From: RUG369 sp050949645
GTDB lineage: Bacteria; Planctomycetota; Planctomycetia; Pirellulales; Thermoguttaceae
Direction of reading: 5' to 3'
Assembly: GCA_050949645.1 (NCBI GenBank)
Contig: JBMNGC010000001.1
Coordinates: 2,418,001-2,482,000 of the forward strand
DNA: 64,000 nucleotides
Shown: positions 44,401 to 54,214 of the stretch, piece by piece
How the letters are laid out: every line of letters starts with the position of its first letter
How positions within the stretch are numbered: position 1 is the first letter of the stretch
Notes under the pieces: model-generated
What the model was told of the DNA's origin: nothing
What the model saw: the letters and a program-made list of their open reading frames with translations, nothing else
Databases searched by the model: none
Program-made: the position numbers and the translations under genes

Positions 44401-45285
44401 ATGACCCCATCTCTCGATTGCGTCGTATGTCTGCAACGTCAATGTCTTGAAGCGGCGCGGTACGCCACCGACGACGTCGCTCTTCAAGCGCAGATACTTG
44501 AAAGCGCCATGAAAGAAATTCTCCGCCATGGTATCCCTGCTCCGTCTCCCATTGTTGGAACGGACGTGCATCGGCTTGTACGCGAGATGTCGGGCGTCGC
44601 CGATCCCTACTACAAGCATAAGAAGCGCTTTAATCGCCTCGCGCTTGACAATGAAGAAGCGATCCGAGACTGGATTCGTTCCGCTGACGATCAATTCGAG
44701 GCAACCGTCCGTGTTGCAATCGCGGGCAACGCGATCGACTTTGCGATCGAAGGGGTAAGCGAGCAAACGGTATCGCAAATGATCGACCATGCCGCGATGA
44801 CGCCCCTTGTCGGGAGTCCGACGGAATTGCGTCGTGAAATTGAAAACGCCGAGAACATCCTGTACCTTGCCGACAACGCCGGCGAAATTGTGTACGATAA
44901 ATTCCTCGTTGAGCTTCTCGTTTCCCCTGAATTCGACAAATCGACGACGGTCGTAACGCGCGGCGCGCCGATCATCAATGACGCGCTCCTTGAAGACGCG
45001 GAGGAAATAGGACTCACGAAAATCACGAACGTCGTGACGAATGGCGGCGACGGACTCGGCGTCATCTTTGATCTTGTTTCGGACGATTTCAAGGAACGAT
45101 TCATGAACGCCGACCTCGTGATTGCAAAGGGGCTCGCCAATCTTGAATCGCTCTGGAGCGTGAGCTCGGAACGCCGCGATAAGAAAATTGCGTTCCTTTT
45201 TAAAGCAAAATGCGAGTTCATCGCAGAGCAGATCGGGTGCGATCTAGGCGATCTTTGCATCCAGATCCGCACGCCGCGAAACTAA
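44401..45285 (+). CDS. DUF89/ARMT1-like metal-dependent phosphatase
   Basis: 294 residues. I start it at 44401 because the family begins with a short CxxC segment close to the N-terminus (SLDCVVCLQRQCLEAA); no strong Shine-Dalgarno is present. The metal-binding core is visible as YLADNAGEIVYDKFLVELL, then VVTRGAPIINDALLEDAEEIGL, ADLVIAKGLANLESL and FLFKAKCEFIAEQIG. DUF89 proteins are metal-dependent damage-control phosphatases acting on sugar phosphates or cofactor side products; the substrate here is unknown. Confidence 0.9.
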   Translation: MTPSLDCVVCLQRQCLEAARYATDDVALQAQILESAMKEILRHGIPAPSPIVGTDVHRLVREMSGVADPYYKHKKRFNRLALDNEEAIRDWIRSADDQFEATVRVAIAGNAIDFAIEGVSEQTVSQMIDHAAMTPLVGSPTELRREIENAENILYLADNAGEIVYDKFLVELLVSPEFDKSTTVVTRGAPIINDALLEDAEEIGLTKITNVVTNGGDGLGVIFDLVSDDFKERFMNADLVIAKGLANLESLWSVSSERRDKKIAFLFKAKCEFIAEQIGCDLGDLCIQIRTPRN

Positions 45286-45293
45286 ACGAGACA

Positions 45294-45332
45294 TAAAAAA
45301 AAACGTCGATCGCCTCAAGCGACCGAGTTTTT
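45294..45332. terminator. bidirectional terminator between DUF89 gene and tRNA-Gly
   Basis: 8-bp stem (tcgatcgc / gcgaccga, one mismatch), with T5 following on the plus strand and a run of ten T on the minus strand. Confidence 0.7.
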
Positions 45333-45362
45333 CATTTCATTCTACAACCCTGAATAAGGGAG

Positions 45363-45433
45363 AGCGTCCGATGGGAGTCGAACCCACAACTGGAGCTTGG
45401 GAAGCTACCGTGTTACCGCTACACTACGGACGC
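45363..45433 (-). tRNA. tRNA-Gly (anticodon CCC)
   Basis: Cloverleaf on the minus strand: acceptor GCGTCCG / CGGACGC, D arm GTGT / ACAC, anticodon loop TTCCCAA (anticodon CCC), T arm GTGGG / CCCAT around TTCGACT. The anticodon stem GTAGC / GCTCC has one T-C mismatch. CCA is not encoded. 71 bases. Confidence 0.9.
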
Positions 45434-45534
45434 AACGCGTTCAGAACGCTCCACGAATTCTACACAACTTTCGGCGTCATGCAAGCGCTTTTGCGTATCT
45501 TTTAATTTATTCATAGAAAGATAAATCGCGCTCC

Positions 45535-45563
45535 TTGTCGAAAAGTTTCAAGATAGTTACAAT
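45535..45563 (+). promoter_or_regulatory. promoter for rex
   Basis: TTGTCG, 17-base spacer, TACAAT, about 97 bases before the rex ATG. Confidence 0.62.
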
Positions 45564-45659
45564 GAGCGGCGGGTTGGATTTGCGACGCAAAACTCGCCTA
45601 TTCCACAACATAGTCGCCGCTCATGCAAGTATTAACGAGGAACGTTCGCCTCATATTTT

Positions 45660-46337
45660 ATGTCGTCTCATCATATTCAGCCGACGCCCGGCGTCCGAAG
45701 GCTTCCGAGTTATCTTCGCGTTCTCAAAGCAGCGAAGGTTCGCGGCGAACGCTTCATATCCTGCACGAAGATCGCCGACGCGCTCGGACGACAGAGCGTC
45801 CTGGTTAGAAAAGACCTCTCCGTCACCGACGTTATGGGACGACCCAAGGTCGGGTACCAGATCGACGAGCTCATCGAAGCGATCGAGAGCTATCTCGGCT
45901 GGGACCAAAAGACGATCGCGTTTCTTTTTGGCGTCGGCAATCTTGGCGCCGCGATCATCAATTACGCGGGCTTCGCCGCCCACGGGCTCGAAATCGTCGA
46001 AGTTTTTGACGCGAACCCGCGGCTCGTCGGACAAGTTATCAACGGCCATACGATCCGGAATCCTGAAGAAGCGCCCGCGCTCGCTCGCGATTTTCGACGC
46101 GACTATGGCAAAGACGTCGATCTCGGGATCGTCACCGTACCAAGTTTCGCAGCGCAGGGAGTCGCGCGTATCCTTGCCGACGCCGGTATCCGAGCGATCT
46201 GGAACTATGCGCCGACGACTTTGGACGTCCCCGAGACGACGATTTGCGAAAACGTTAAGCTTTCAGAAAGCTTCGCCGTCCTCACCTGGCGCATGAAGGC
46301 GCGCGACGACGAAGAGTCCCAGGATAGCGGCGCCTGA
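45660..46337 (+). CDS. rex: redox-sensing transcriptional repressor Rex
   Basis: Represses fermentation and respiration genes and is released from DNA by NADH. 225 residues: N-terminal winged-helix DNA-binding domain (PSYLRVLKAAK ... TKIADALGRQSVLVRKDLS) and a C-terminal Rossmann domain with FLFGVGNLGAAI for NAD(H). YAPTTLDVPETTICENVKL near the end is also a Rex hallmark. The ATG at 45660 has no clear Shine-Dalgarno. Confidence 0.95.
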   Translation: MSSHHIQPTPGVRRLPSYLRVLKAAKVRGERFISCTKIADALGRQSVLVRKDLSVTDVMGRPKVGYQIDELIEAIESYLGWDQKTIAFLFGVGNLGAAIINYAGFAAHGLEIVEVFDANPRLVGQVINGHTIRNPEEAPALARDFRRDYGKDVDLGIVTVPSFAAQGVARILADAGIRAIWNYAPTTLDVPETTICENVKLSESFAVLTWRMKARDDEESQDSGA

Positions 46338-46365
46338 CGTCCGGCTTGATTTCGCGACGACGCGA

Positions 46366-49300
46366 CTATTTCTCATTCCTGGCGCTTTTATTAAGAATGG
46401 AATCCGAGCCAAGATTGTCCTGAAGGGTCAGGTTTTCCACCTCAAATTTGCCCGTGTCGAGGTGAAGTCGACCGGTCATAAACTCGGCGATATTCGTTCG
46501 CGGCGCTCCAGAGTATGCCTGACGTATCAGCGCCGCCGGCGCGTTCTCGGCGCCCGTGAGCGTGACAAGATTCTTCGAGGCCGCGTATGCGAGCGCTTCG
46601 CAGCTCCCTGAAAGATCGCCGGTGCGGAATGTCACGTCGCCGCGCGCTTCAATCTCGACGTCCATTTTCATCTCCGCGCCCCCGCCCGCGCCTTGATAAA
46701 GCGCGCGACGGCAATTGAACTTGATGGCGCCTTCCGGCCAGCTCGACGGATCGGCGACCGCAATCGTCTCGGACGGGCCCGAGACGTCCCCTATCACCGC
46801 GGCGACGCCCCCGTCGATCTGCGCGGAACCGTCTTTGAATGACCCCGAGGCGCCGTTAAATTGCGCGTTAACGCAAACCCAGCGCTTCGGGTTGCTCGCC
46901 GCTGCGTTCCGAGAGGCGCTCGGAGCGCGCTCATCCTCGCGTCTGTCAAGGGACGCCACGGCGTTCGCGCCAAGCCCTGCGACGCTCGACTCTGAAAGAA
47001 GCGTCGCGAGAAGTTCTCCCTGATTCTCAATCGTAAAGATCCCCGTAGAAGCGTCGACGCGCACGCTTTGACACGTCATATGATAAAACCCAACGTACTC
47101 CAACGACTCTTTATCGCGCGCGTTGAAGTTTAAGCGCGTCGGACGATCAAGTCCCGCTCCGAGACATTCGACGTAGTCGACGTCGGGCGCAACGTTGTTA
47201 TCGAACTGTAGATTAAGAAGTTCGACGCTCTGCTTGAGCGCAAGTCGCGTCTCGGAACATTGGATGTTAGCGGAATCGGAAGAGAGGACGACGTGCGTAT
47301 CGGGAGTTGAGAGGAATCGCATCATTTGACCGTCAAACGCCATCGCGCTTGTCCAGCTGACGACGACGGGTTCTGTGATCGCGCTCGCCGCTGCGACGAC
47401 GTTCGACGTCGACTCGGCGGCAAACTGCGCGTCGGCGCTCTTCTGCGGAGGCTGAATCGTTACTTCGCCAGGACCGTCGACCTGGAACGCATTGCGCCCC
47501 ATATCGATCATGATATCTCTCCCCTTGAGCGCAAGCTCGTTGACATGGAAGAGCGCAGAGCCCGTATTCGCCTGGAAACGCAACTTCATCATCTCGGTCA
47601 GCGGATTCTCAACCGCGACGGAGTCGGCGATGAGAAACGCTTTCTTCTGGAGATTGGAATCAAGTTGGGAAATATCGACGTTGCCGCTGAGCGCGCTTCT
47701 CAGGACGCGTAGCGAGGTTCGCGAATTCTCCTCCGAGTCCGGCGCGAGTTCGCACCAGACTTCAAGTCGTTTGCAGGAGAGTTCAAAGCGCTCCTCCGAA
47801 TTCTCAAAGTAACTCGAATCAATCTTCGCAAAAGCGCCGCCGTCGTCGTTGGAGGAAACAAAGGTTCGTTTGGCGTCGGCGTCGACGGGCGACGCCTGCT
47901 CGGCGACGCTTCGATCGCTGAAATGCACGTCGACGGAGTCCTGAACCGTCATGATTCCCGTTGGGGTCTCGAGGCGAACGTCGCCCGAAAATTTCGCCGC
48001 GATTGGGGTAAATCCGACGTCCGTGGCGCCGCCCGGCGCCACGTTTGTTCCCGCGTCGAGTAAACGGCTCTTGCCAATCTGGAACCAGAAGTTTGCTTCC
48101 GCCGAATAAAAGGACCCGAGTTCTCCAAGGCTGCATCGAGTCTGGCCCGACGACAACAACTGATATGCGTCCGGAATCTTATCGTTAACGACGGGCTCAA
48201 GGAGGAGCCCCTTTTCCCAAAACGTCTGAAGCGGAATGAGCTCGCCGCGACCGCCGCGAACGTTCGTCGAGAGGGAACCGGAACCCCACGTCGTGAGGTT
48301 GATGAATCCGTCTTTCTTCGTAAAACGCGCCTGAATCGTATCGGAGGTCAGCGTCGTCACGCTCGGTTCGGTCATATGGCGATCATACTCTTCGACGCGA
48401 AGCCTTACGACTTCCGGAGTCGGATCAAACTCTCCATTTTCGTCGACGGAAATCGTATTGACGTCGGGCCTGTTAATGAGTTTAAAGACGCCGGTATCGT
48501 CGTAGTACGCCTGCATCGCCGTGAGCTGGAAAACTCGCGGGATCGAATTTTCGTCGACAACGGCGGGTCGATATGAGACGACCAGGGGTTTATCGCCACC
48601 CGTCGCGCGCAGGACGCTCGCCTTGAGACGCGCGAGCATGCCGGTCGGATTACGCCGCGTCAGAACTGCGCGCGCGCTGGGGTAACGTTTCTCCAGCTCG
48701 ACAATCTCCGGATCCTGGAAATAAAGATAGAACGTTTCCCCCTTAAAGGAAACGACCTTCGCTCCCAGCTCCATCGCGGTCGCGGTCACGCCGTCGTTGA
48801 AGCGCAGGCACCATTGACCCGGCTCATGCGTCGTCGGTTCAAAGTGAACGTCCCCTTTGCAATCGACGTAGAGCGTGTCGACGCCGCCCGTATCGAGGTC
48901 GCCGGTCTTGAGATCGAGCGCCGTTAGATCGAGCTTAAGGCTACCCTTGAGCCTGTTGATCTCGATTTTGCGAATCGAAAACCCGACGCCGAGGTTACCG
49001 TACTCCACCATGTCGTCGACGAGCTCGTTGACGATGAGTTCGTCGGTAACGCCCTGCTCTCGCGCGGTCGCGGCGACGCCGTCGGGAGAGATCGGGCGGT
49101 TGGGACGCTGAAAGGTCTCGGGCGTCTCAAAGTCGATCGTAAGCCCTTCCCCTTTTCCAGAATGAGTACCGAGCATAAAGGCCACTTCGCTGTTCGTGTG
49201 GCACTGCCGCGTGTTGAAAACGAGGTCTCTCGTCAGCAGTGAAAAGGAGAACGCGTCGGGGTTCGTTTCGTCGCCGACGCGAATCTTGACGACTCCTCTA

Positions 49301-49839
49301 AATTCTCCCGTTTCGAAGAGCGACAAATTCATGTCCTCGCGGTTAATACGGTTGTATTCCGTGATAGAACGACTGAAGTTGAGCTCGATTTGATCGGCGA
49401 CCTCAAAGACGATCGCGTGCTTAACGCGTTCTTCCATCGATACCGCTTCAGACCTCTTAACGCCGTCGCGCCAAATACGTTGCGCTAGCGGAAGGTGGAC
49501 AACGGTACAGGCGTTAAGCGTCATCGTACGACCGCTTTCCGAAATTTTAGGCTCGCCCTTAAAGAGAAAATAACATGACGCTCGGGGAATCTTAATCATA
49601 TTCGCGTTGAGCCGCCAGTCGTCGGGCTCGCTAAAGAGAGCGCGGAGTTCGGGCGCTTTCTCGGCGAGCATACTGTCTGCAAACGCCGTTTCACCTTCGT
49701 GACCTTTTGCGACTTCAAAAGCGTGGAAGGGTACGTTGGTATCGTCGAAATTCTTGGGCGAAAAGAGGATATGCCACACGACGCTCGAGACCGCAAAGAT
49801 AGCAAAGGCGGCTAGAAACAACGCCGTTTGTTTTTTCAT
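46366..49839 (-). CDS. very large OstA/LptC-like envelope protein
   Basis: 1157 residues with a single N-terminal membrane helix (ALFLAAFAIFAVSSVVWHILF) and a long extracytoplasmic body. The body has stretches like the beta-jellyroll of LPS transport proteins LptC/LptA/OstA (LEVWCELAPDSEENSRTSLR, AFLIADSVAVENPLTEMMKL, DKESLEYVGFYHMTCQSVRVD, SLAALAYAASKNLVTLTG type segments, MTGRLHLDTGKFEVENLTLQDN at the end). Plausible role: carrying or sensing envelope lipid, but it is far larger than LptC. A GGGAG nine bases before the ATG supports the start. The assignment is by pattern only. Confidence 0.55.
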   Translation of the reverse strand: MKKQTALFLAAFAIFAVSSVVWHILFSPKNFDDTNVPFHAFEVAKGHEGETAFADSMLAEKAPELRALFSEPDDWRLNANMIKIPRASCYFLFKGEPKISESGRTMTLNACTVVHLPLAQRIWRDGVKRSEAVSMEERVKHAIVFEVADQIELNFSRSITEYNRINREDMNLSLFETGEFRGVVKIRVGDETNPDAFSFSLLTRDLVFNTRQCHTNSEVAFMLGTHSGKGEGLTIDFETPETFQRPNRPISPDGVAATAREQGVTDELIVNELVDDMVEYGNLGVGFSIRKIEINRLKGSLKLDLTALDLKTGDLDTGGVDTLYVDCKGDVHFEPTTHEPGQWCLRFNDGVTATAMELGAKVVSFKGETFYLYFQDPEIVELEKRYPSARAVLTRRNPTGMLARLKASVLRATGGDKPLVVSYRPAVVDENSIPRVFQLTAMQAYYDDTGVFKLINRPDVNTISVDENGEFDPTPEVVRLRVEEYDRHMTEPSVTTLTSDTIQARFTKKDGFINLTTWGSGSLSTNVRGGRGELIPLQTFWEKGLLLEPVVNDKIPDAYQLLSSGQTRCSLGELGSFYSAEANFWFQIGKSRLLDAGTNVAPGGATDVGFTPIAAKFSGDVRLETPTGIMTVQDSVDVHFSDRSVAEQASPVDADAKRTFVSSNDDGGAFAKIDSSYFENSEERFELSCKRLEVWCELAPDSEENSRTSLRVLRSALSGNVDISQLDSNLQKKAFLIADSVAVENPLTEMMKLRFQANTGSALFHVNELALKGRDIMIDMGRNAFQVDGPGEVTIQPPQKSADAQFAAESTSNVVAAASAITEPVVVSWTSAMAFDGQMMRFLSTPDTHVVLSSDSANIQCSETRLALKQSVELLNLQFDNNVAPDVDYVECLGAGLDRPTRLNFNARDKESLEYVGFYHMTCQSVRVDASTGIFTIENQGELLATLLSESSVAGLGANAVASLDRREDERAPSASRNAAASNPKRWVCVNAQFNGASGSFKDGSAQIDGGVAAVIGDVSGPSETIAVADPSSWPEGAIKFNCRRALYQGAGGGAEMKMDVEIEARGDVTFRTGDLSGSCEALAYAASKNLVTLTGAENAPAALIRQAYSGAPRTNIAEFMTGRLHLDTGKFEVENLTLQDNLGSDSILNKSARNEK

Positions 49840-49951
49840 CTCGCTGGACTCCCGTTAGAATATCTCGATTGCGTTATGGCAAGCGCCGACGCGCCCTTCA
49901 GTATAAAAAATGAAGCGCGGTTGCGTCAAGATGATTCGAACGTGAAGTCGC

Positions 49952-49983
49952 GATCGACGCGAAGCGCAACGTCCGCGTCGATC
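49952..49983. other. 10-bp inverted repeat after ribokinase
   Basis: Arms gatcgacgcg / cgcgtcgatc around a 12-base centre, no T run. It may be a weak terminator or RNA hairpin. Confidence 0.45.
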
Positions 49984-50003
49984 GTCAAAAGATAGGACAG
50001 ATT

Positions 50004-50948
50004 TTATTCCACGGACTCCGTTCCGGCTCTCTTCCGTTCCGCCTCAATTTCCTCGCGCGTTGGAACGGACGGTTGAGCGCCGGGTCGCGTCACGCTGACC
50101 GCGGCGGCCGCCGTCGCAAATTCAGCGGCGTCAAATTCGCTTTTGCTTTCGGCGTACGCGACGGCAAACGCGCCGATCCAGACGTCGCCGGCGGCGGTCG
50201 CATCGACGGCCTTCACTTTGTGGCTCGCAAAGGTCGCGTGACGTCCGTCCTTTGAAAAAACGACGGACCCCTTGGAACCTAACGTCACAATAGCGGTCTG
50301 AACGCCCATGTCGAGCAATTTTTGCGCCGCCTCTTGCGCGCTCGCCAAGTCGGTAACCTCCTTGCCCGTGAGCGCGGTCGCTTCAAGTTCGTTCGGCTTG
50401 ATAATCGTAACGAGCGACATGAGGGACGGCGGCAACGGTTGCGCGGGCGCGGGCGCGGGGTCAAGAATAAAGGGGACGTTTGCGTCGGCGGCGAGCTTTG
50501 CGGCGCGTTCGATCGCCGGGATCGGCGTCTCAAGCTGAGCGACCACGACGTCCGCCGCCGCGATCGCGTCCGCCGCCGAGTCGACGTCCTCCGCAGAAAG
50601 CTCAAAGTTCGCGCCGGACGCGACCGAGATCGAATTCTGACCCGTCTCGTCAACCATAATGAGCGCGACGCCCGTGGCGGCCTCAGGATCACGAACGATC
50701 TTAGAAACGTCGATACCTTCCTTTTGGTATCCCTTGATCGCCTCTTCGCCGAGCGAATCGTCGCCGACACGCGCCACGAAGGTGACCGACCCGCCTGCGC
50801 GCGCGGCGGCAACCGCCTGGTTCGCGCCCTTGCCGCCCGGCGCCGTCGCAAAGAGACCGCCGACAACCGTTTCACCCGGCGCCGGAATCTTTTTCGAGCG
50901 GATCGTCATATCCGTGTTAGCGCTTCCCACAACAACTATCTTACTCAT
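50004..50948 (-). CDS. rbsK: ribokinase (PfkB family)
   Basis: Phosphorylates ribose to ribose 5-phosphate. 314 residues with PfkB features: MSKIVVVGSANTDMTIRSKKIPAPGETV at the start, GGKGANQAVAAARAG, and the C-terminal anion-hole motif, here VDATAAGDVWIGAF instead of the usual DTTAAGDTFNGA; the AAGD core is kept. GGAGCG before the ATG supports the start. It follows the cytochrome gene by 63 bases on the same strand. Substrate could be another sugar or nucleoside. Confidence 0.88.
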   Translation of the reverse strand: MSKIVVVGSANTDMTIRSKKIPAPGETVVGGLFATAPGGKGANQAVAAARAGGSVTFVARVGDDSLGEEAIKGYQKEGIDVSKIVRDPEAATGVALIMVDETGQNSISVASGANFELSAEDVDSAADAIAAADVVVAQLETPIPAIERAAKLAADANVPFILDPAPAPAQPLPPSLMSLVTIIKPNELEATALTGKEVTDLASAQEAAQKLLDMGVQTAIVTLGSKGSVVFSKDGRHATFASHKVKAVDATAAGDVWIGAFAVAYAESKSEFDAAEFATAAAAVSVTRPGAQPSVPTREEIEAERKRAGTESVE

Positions 50949-51011
50949 TTTACGAGCGCTCCATTTTATCGTGAATGTTATCCATGATGACGCCGATCTG
51001 AGCCCGATAAC

Positions 51012-54000
51012 TCAACGTTCTTCTTCGGGATGGTACCAGAGAGATCGCCAATACATTTCGTCGAGTTCGTAGGGGTCGTACGACGCCTCGGGGTCCGTGT
51101 CGACAGGAAGCAGACCATACCGGATCAGCTCGCGTAGATACGGCCATCGAACGACGTAACGCTGCGGACAATCAACGCCGTTGTTGGGGCTCGGATGCAA
51201 CATCTCGGGACGATTATCCTCCTCGATAATATAGCGTCGTCCTCGTTCGATTCCTTTGAGAATCGTCTGGTAATCCGGATCGTCGACGCTCGCAAAGACA
51301 ACTTCGCCAGACTCGGCTTCGCAAACGCCAAGACCTCCGGCGTCTTTGGAGAGGGGCGCGCGAACCGCCTTCGATAGCTCCGGATAGGAGAGATCGAAAA
51401 TTTCAAATCGACTGAACCGTCCGTTGGGCTGCGAAAGGTCGTGCGGAATGAAAGTATCCGTCGCGTTACGCGGGTTGCGAGGAGTGTAGTTGTCGCTGTA
51501 GATTGAGTAAATCCCAAAGCCCTTGTTGGGATCAAGAGGCGTATGACATACGTCGCAGCGACGCGTAATCGCCTCCTGCATCGCCTTGGTTTCTGGCCAA
51601 TCCTTTTCGTTATGGACCGGGTAATTCTGGAGATAATACCCGACGCCGCCGGAAAACTCGCCCGCGTACGTGCCGATATAGTTGGCGCCCGCGTCGATCC
51701 AGCATCCAAGGATCTTGCGATCCTGTGGGCTCATCTCGACGTCGCCGTGTCCTTCGTCGATGAGCTTGAGAAGCTTCGAAGAGCCTGAACCTATTTCATA
51801 TGGTTCAAAGTTGCTCATCGCGCGGTTGCGATTATCGCCAAAGAGTTGCAGCCACGACGCCTGCACGTATCCAATCGTGTAGAGAGGCGCCCAGTGTCCG
51901 GAGATATTGAAGCCGCCCTCCTCTCTGTCGGGATTATGACATTCCAGACAATATTTATCGAAGATCGGTTGGATATCCCGCGTAAAGCTAAAGACTTCGG
52001 GTACGCCCTCGACCGGCGTGATCTCGTCGGGCGCGCGTTCCATGAGCTTGAGGAGTCGATTCTTCTCGTCGGCGCCGGCGGTCTCGGTGCGCTCTTCATG
52101 ACAACCGACGCAAGAGAGTTTTTCGCCAGGCATAACCGACGTGAACGAATGCATCCTCTTCACGCATCGACCGTCGGCGTCCATCGCGAGGAAAAAGATC
52201 GGACGATTAGCCGGCGCGCGGAGATAGGCCGACCCGTCCTCGTTGACGGGAACCGTTCCGAGGAGCCTCTCGAGCGTAAAGGTCCCATAGAGACTCATCA
52301 TGTCCATGCCGCCAGAATAATGGATCGGCTTAGGGAGCGTCTCATAGATCATCAGTTCCTTGATCGTACCAGGTTCCACGTCCTGCATCTTGCGCCCATG
52401 ATAGACGTTCGCGAGCGCGAAGGTACCCATCGGATCGCTTGGATCGGTCGAGTCGGAGAGGATCGGTTCGCGCTCTCGCGGAGCGAGGGGGCGCGGTTCG
52501 TTGATCCAGAATCCGGCCTCTCTGAGCTCTTCTGGAAGCTGGTAAAGCGTCGCTTCGCGCCCGAATTCGTCAAGCAACACAAGCTTGTCGTATGACGCCG
52601 CCATGAACCGTTCTTCGCTGAACGCCCATGGATCGGAGAAGCGGTTCGTCTTGGAGATGCGCTTCGCGCCGTTAGGGTCGTCGGGCCCCATTCTCGGATC
52701 GACGACCGTGACGAAACCGTAATGTTCTGTGGTCCCGTGACCAGGGGAAAAGGTGCAGACAATCTTGCCGCCCTCAGCGTCGGGGATCGGTTTCGGCGCG
52801 AGCATGCACGTTCCAGGAGTCTGATTGCCATAGAAGACCATCTGATTCGTGCCGTCCTGACCCATCGTCCAGAGATGATGGTAATCGACCTGCGAGCGGT
52901 CGACGTATTCCCAGCGCATATAGATGATCTGGCCGTTCGCGAGAGGCCAGGGAGTATTGTCCTGCTCAACGTTGCAAGACAGCTCGCGCAACGTTCCGTC
53001 CGGAAAACGCTTGTAGAGCGTGCCGACCTGAGTCAACCAGCATCCGACGTAGAGCTTGGATCTTGTTGAGCAGAAGACAATGGAGTCGTCGGGTAGCCAT
53101 GTGGGCTCATAATCGTCCCATCCTGGCGGAGCAAAGTCGCGCTCGTTCCCCAATGGTTTTACAGAAGTTCTCGACTCGCTCGACTCCAACGGAGTGACGC
53201 CCGGCGGTAACTCAAGTTCGTCGTCCTCTCCCTCGCCCGTAAGCCGCGTCAGTTCCGTTCCGTCCGATTTGATCGTGTATAAGCTATAATGAAACTTTCC
53301 TTTAGGTATATAAGAGAAGAGAATCGTCTCGCCGTCGTAATGAACCTGAGGGTCGCGGATGTTGCCCTCCGGATCTTCGAAGATCGTTCGGACTGCGCCC
53401 GTGTTGACGTTCAGCGCGTAGAGTCCGCCTCCGGAGCCAAGTGGGAAGGGACGACGGTACACGTTGTCGGCGTAATAACCGAAGTTGGCGTACCAATGCT
53501 CGTCCGTGCCGGGCTTGCGAGTGCAGAAGAGGATCTCCTCGGGCATCCCCGCTTCCTGGAAGGATTCGATCGTGAGTCCGGCGGCGGCGTCGGCGACCTC
53601 CGGAGAGACTCTCGCTTCCAGTTCCTCGAGCGTCGGACGCTTCTCAAAAACGGCAATTTCAGAGGCGCCCCAGTTCAGACCGCCGTCGTGACCTGAGAGG
53701 AATCGAATCCGAATCGTCGAGACGGCGCGCGGAGAAAATTCAACCCATTGCGGACCGTGTTTTGCCTCGAAGGAGCCTTTAGCGACCGGATTGTCATCAG
53801 AATCGAGATAAACTTCGTAGTCGCCGAAACATTCCTCTATCATCGCGGAGCCGGTGCGGCCATAGTAAACGACGGTCGAGACGACCTTCGGCTCATCCCA
53901 TTCGAGCCAGAAATCGGCGGCGCCCTGACACGCGTCGCCGCGCTTCGCCCAAGCGACGCCGGTATCCGAATGGGAAAGCGCGGCCGCAACGCGTCCGTCG

Positions 54001-54170
54001 ATCGCGCCCATCGCTTCATAACCGATTCCATACTCGGAACTCGCCTCAACGATCGCTTCGAAGGCGAGGTTCGGGTTGTCTTGCTGATCGGCGCCAGCAT
54101 TCTGCGCAAACGCCGCCGGCGCGATGCACGCAAGGCAAAGTACGCCGAGAATCTGCAAAGTCTGTCTCAT
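51012..54170 (-). CDS. HZS-alpha-like c-type cytochrome with discoidin and propeller domains
   Basis: 1052 residues from the ATG at 54170 (GGAGG seven bases upstream; the ATG at 54191 overlaps this site). Signal peptide ends near AAFAQ. Then come a discoidin-like F5/8 type C domain (FEAIVEASSEYGIGYEAMGA ... STIRIRFLSGHDGGLNWGAS), a TolB-like beta propeller (YSLYTIKSDGTELTRLTGEG, TWLPDDSIVFCST), and a segment like the middle domain of hydrazine synthase alpha (MIYETLPKPIHYSGG, LLGTVPVNEDGSAYLRAPAN). Three CxxCH heme motifs follow (CVGCH at 687-691, CLECH at 741-745, CDVCH at 872-876). Related proteins occur in planctomycetes without anammox, so hydrazine synthesis is not implied. Hemes would be attached by the ResB/CcsA system. 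The substrate is unknown. Confidence 0.85.
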   Translation of the reverse strand: MRQTLQILGVLCLACIAPAAFAQNAGADQQDNPNLAFEAIVEASSEYGIGYEAMGAIDGRVAAALSHSDTGVAWAKRGDACQGAADFWLEWDEPKVVSTVVYYGRTGSAMIEECFGDYEVYLDSDDNPVAKGSFEAKHGPQWVEFSPRAVSTIRIRFLSGHDGGLNWGASEIAVFEKRPTLEELEARVSPEVADAAAGLTIESFQEAGMPEEILFCTRKPGTDEHWYANFGYYADNVYRRPFPLGSGGGLYALNVNTGAVRTIFEDPEGNIRDPQVHYDGETILFSYIPKGKFHYSLYTIKSDGTELTRLTGEGEDDELELPPGVTPLESSESRTSVKPLGNERDFAPPGWDDYEPTWLPDDSIVFCSTRSKLYVGCWLTQVGTLYKRFPDGTLRELSCNVEQDNTPWPLANGQIIYMRWEYVDRSQVDYHHLWTMGQDGTNQMVFYGNQTPGTCMLAPKPIPDAEGGKIVCTFSPGHGTTEHYGFVTVVDPRMGPDDPNGAKRISKTNRFSDPWAFSEERFMAASYDKLVLLDEFGREATLYQLPEELREAGFWINEPRPLAPREREPILSDSTDPSDPMGTFALANVYHGRKMQDVEPGTIKELMIYETLPKPIHYSGGMDMMSLYGTFTLERLLGTVPVNEDGSAYLRAPANRPIFFLAMDADGRCVKRMHSFTSVMPGEKLSCVGCHEERTETAGADEKNRLLKLMERAPDEITPVEGVPEVFSFTRDIQPIFDKYCLECHNPDREEGGFNISGHWAPLYTIGYVQASWLQLFGDNRNRAMSNFEPYEIGSGSSKLLKLIDEGHGDVEMSPQDRKILGCWIDAGANYIGTYAGEFSGGVGYYLQNYPVHNEKDWPETKAMQEAITRRCDVCHTPLDPNKGFGIYSIYSDNYTPRNPRNATDTFIPHDLSQPNGRFSRFEIFDLSYPELSKAVRAPLSKDAGGLGVCEAESGEVVFASVDDPDYQTILKGIERGRRYIIEEDNRPEMLHPSPNNGVDCPQRYVVRWPYLRELIRYGLLPVDTDPEASYDPYELDEMYWRSLWYHPEEER

Positions 54171-54214
54171 CGGGAATCCTCCAGTTTTCAACGGGAAAGC
54201 GGGGAAGTCGCGTT

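Larger units (their letters stand above)
45286..45659. other. intergenic interval with tRNA-Gly and rex promoter
   Basis: Holds a terminator (45294-45332), tRNA-Gly on the minus strand, and the rex promoter at 45535-45563. No Rex operator (TTGTGAA-N4-TTCACAA) was seen. Confidence 0.6.

Noticed and set aside
45434..45659. Rex operator upstream of rex
   Set aside because: No sequence close to the known palindrome was found; autoregulation cannot be claimed.
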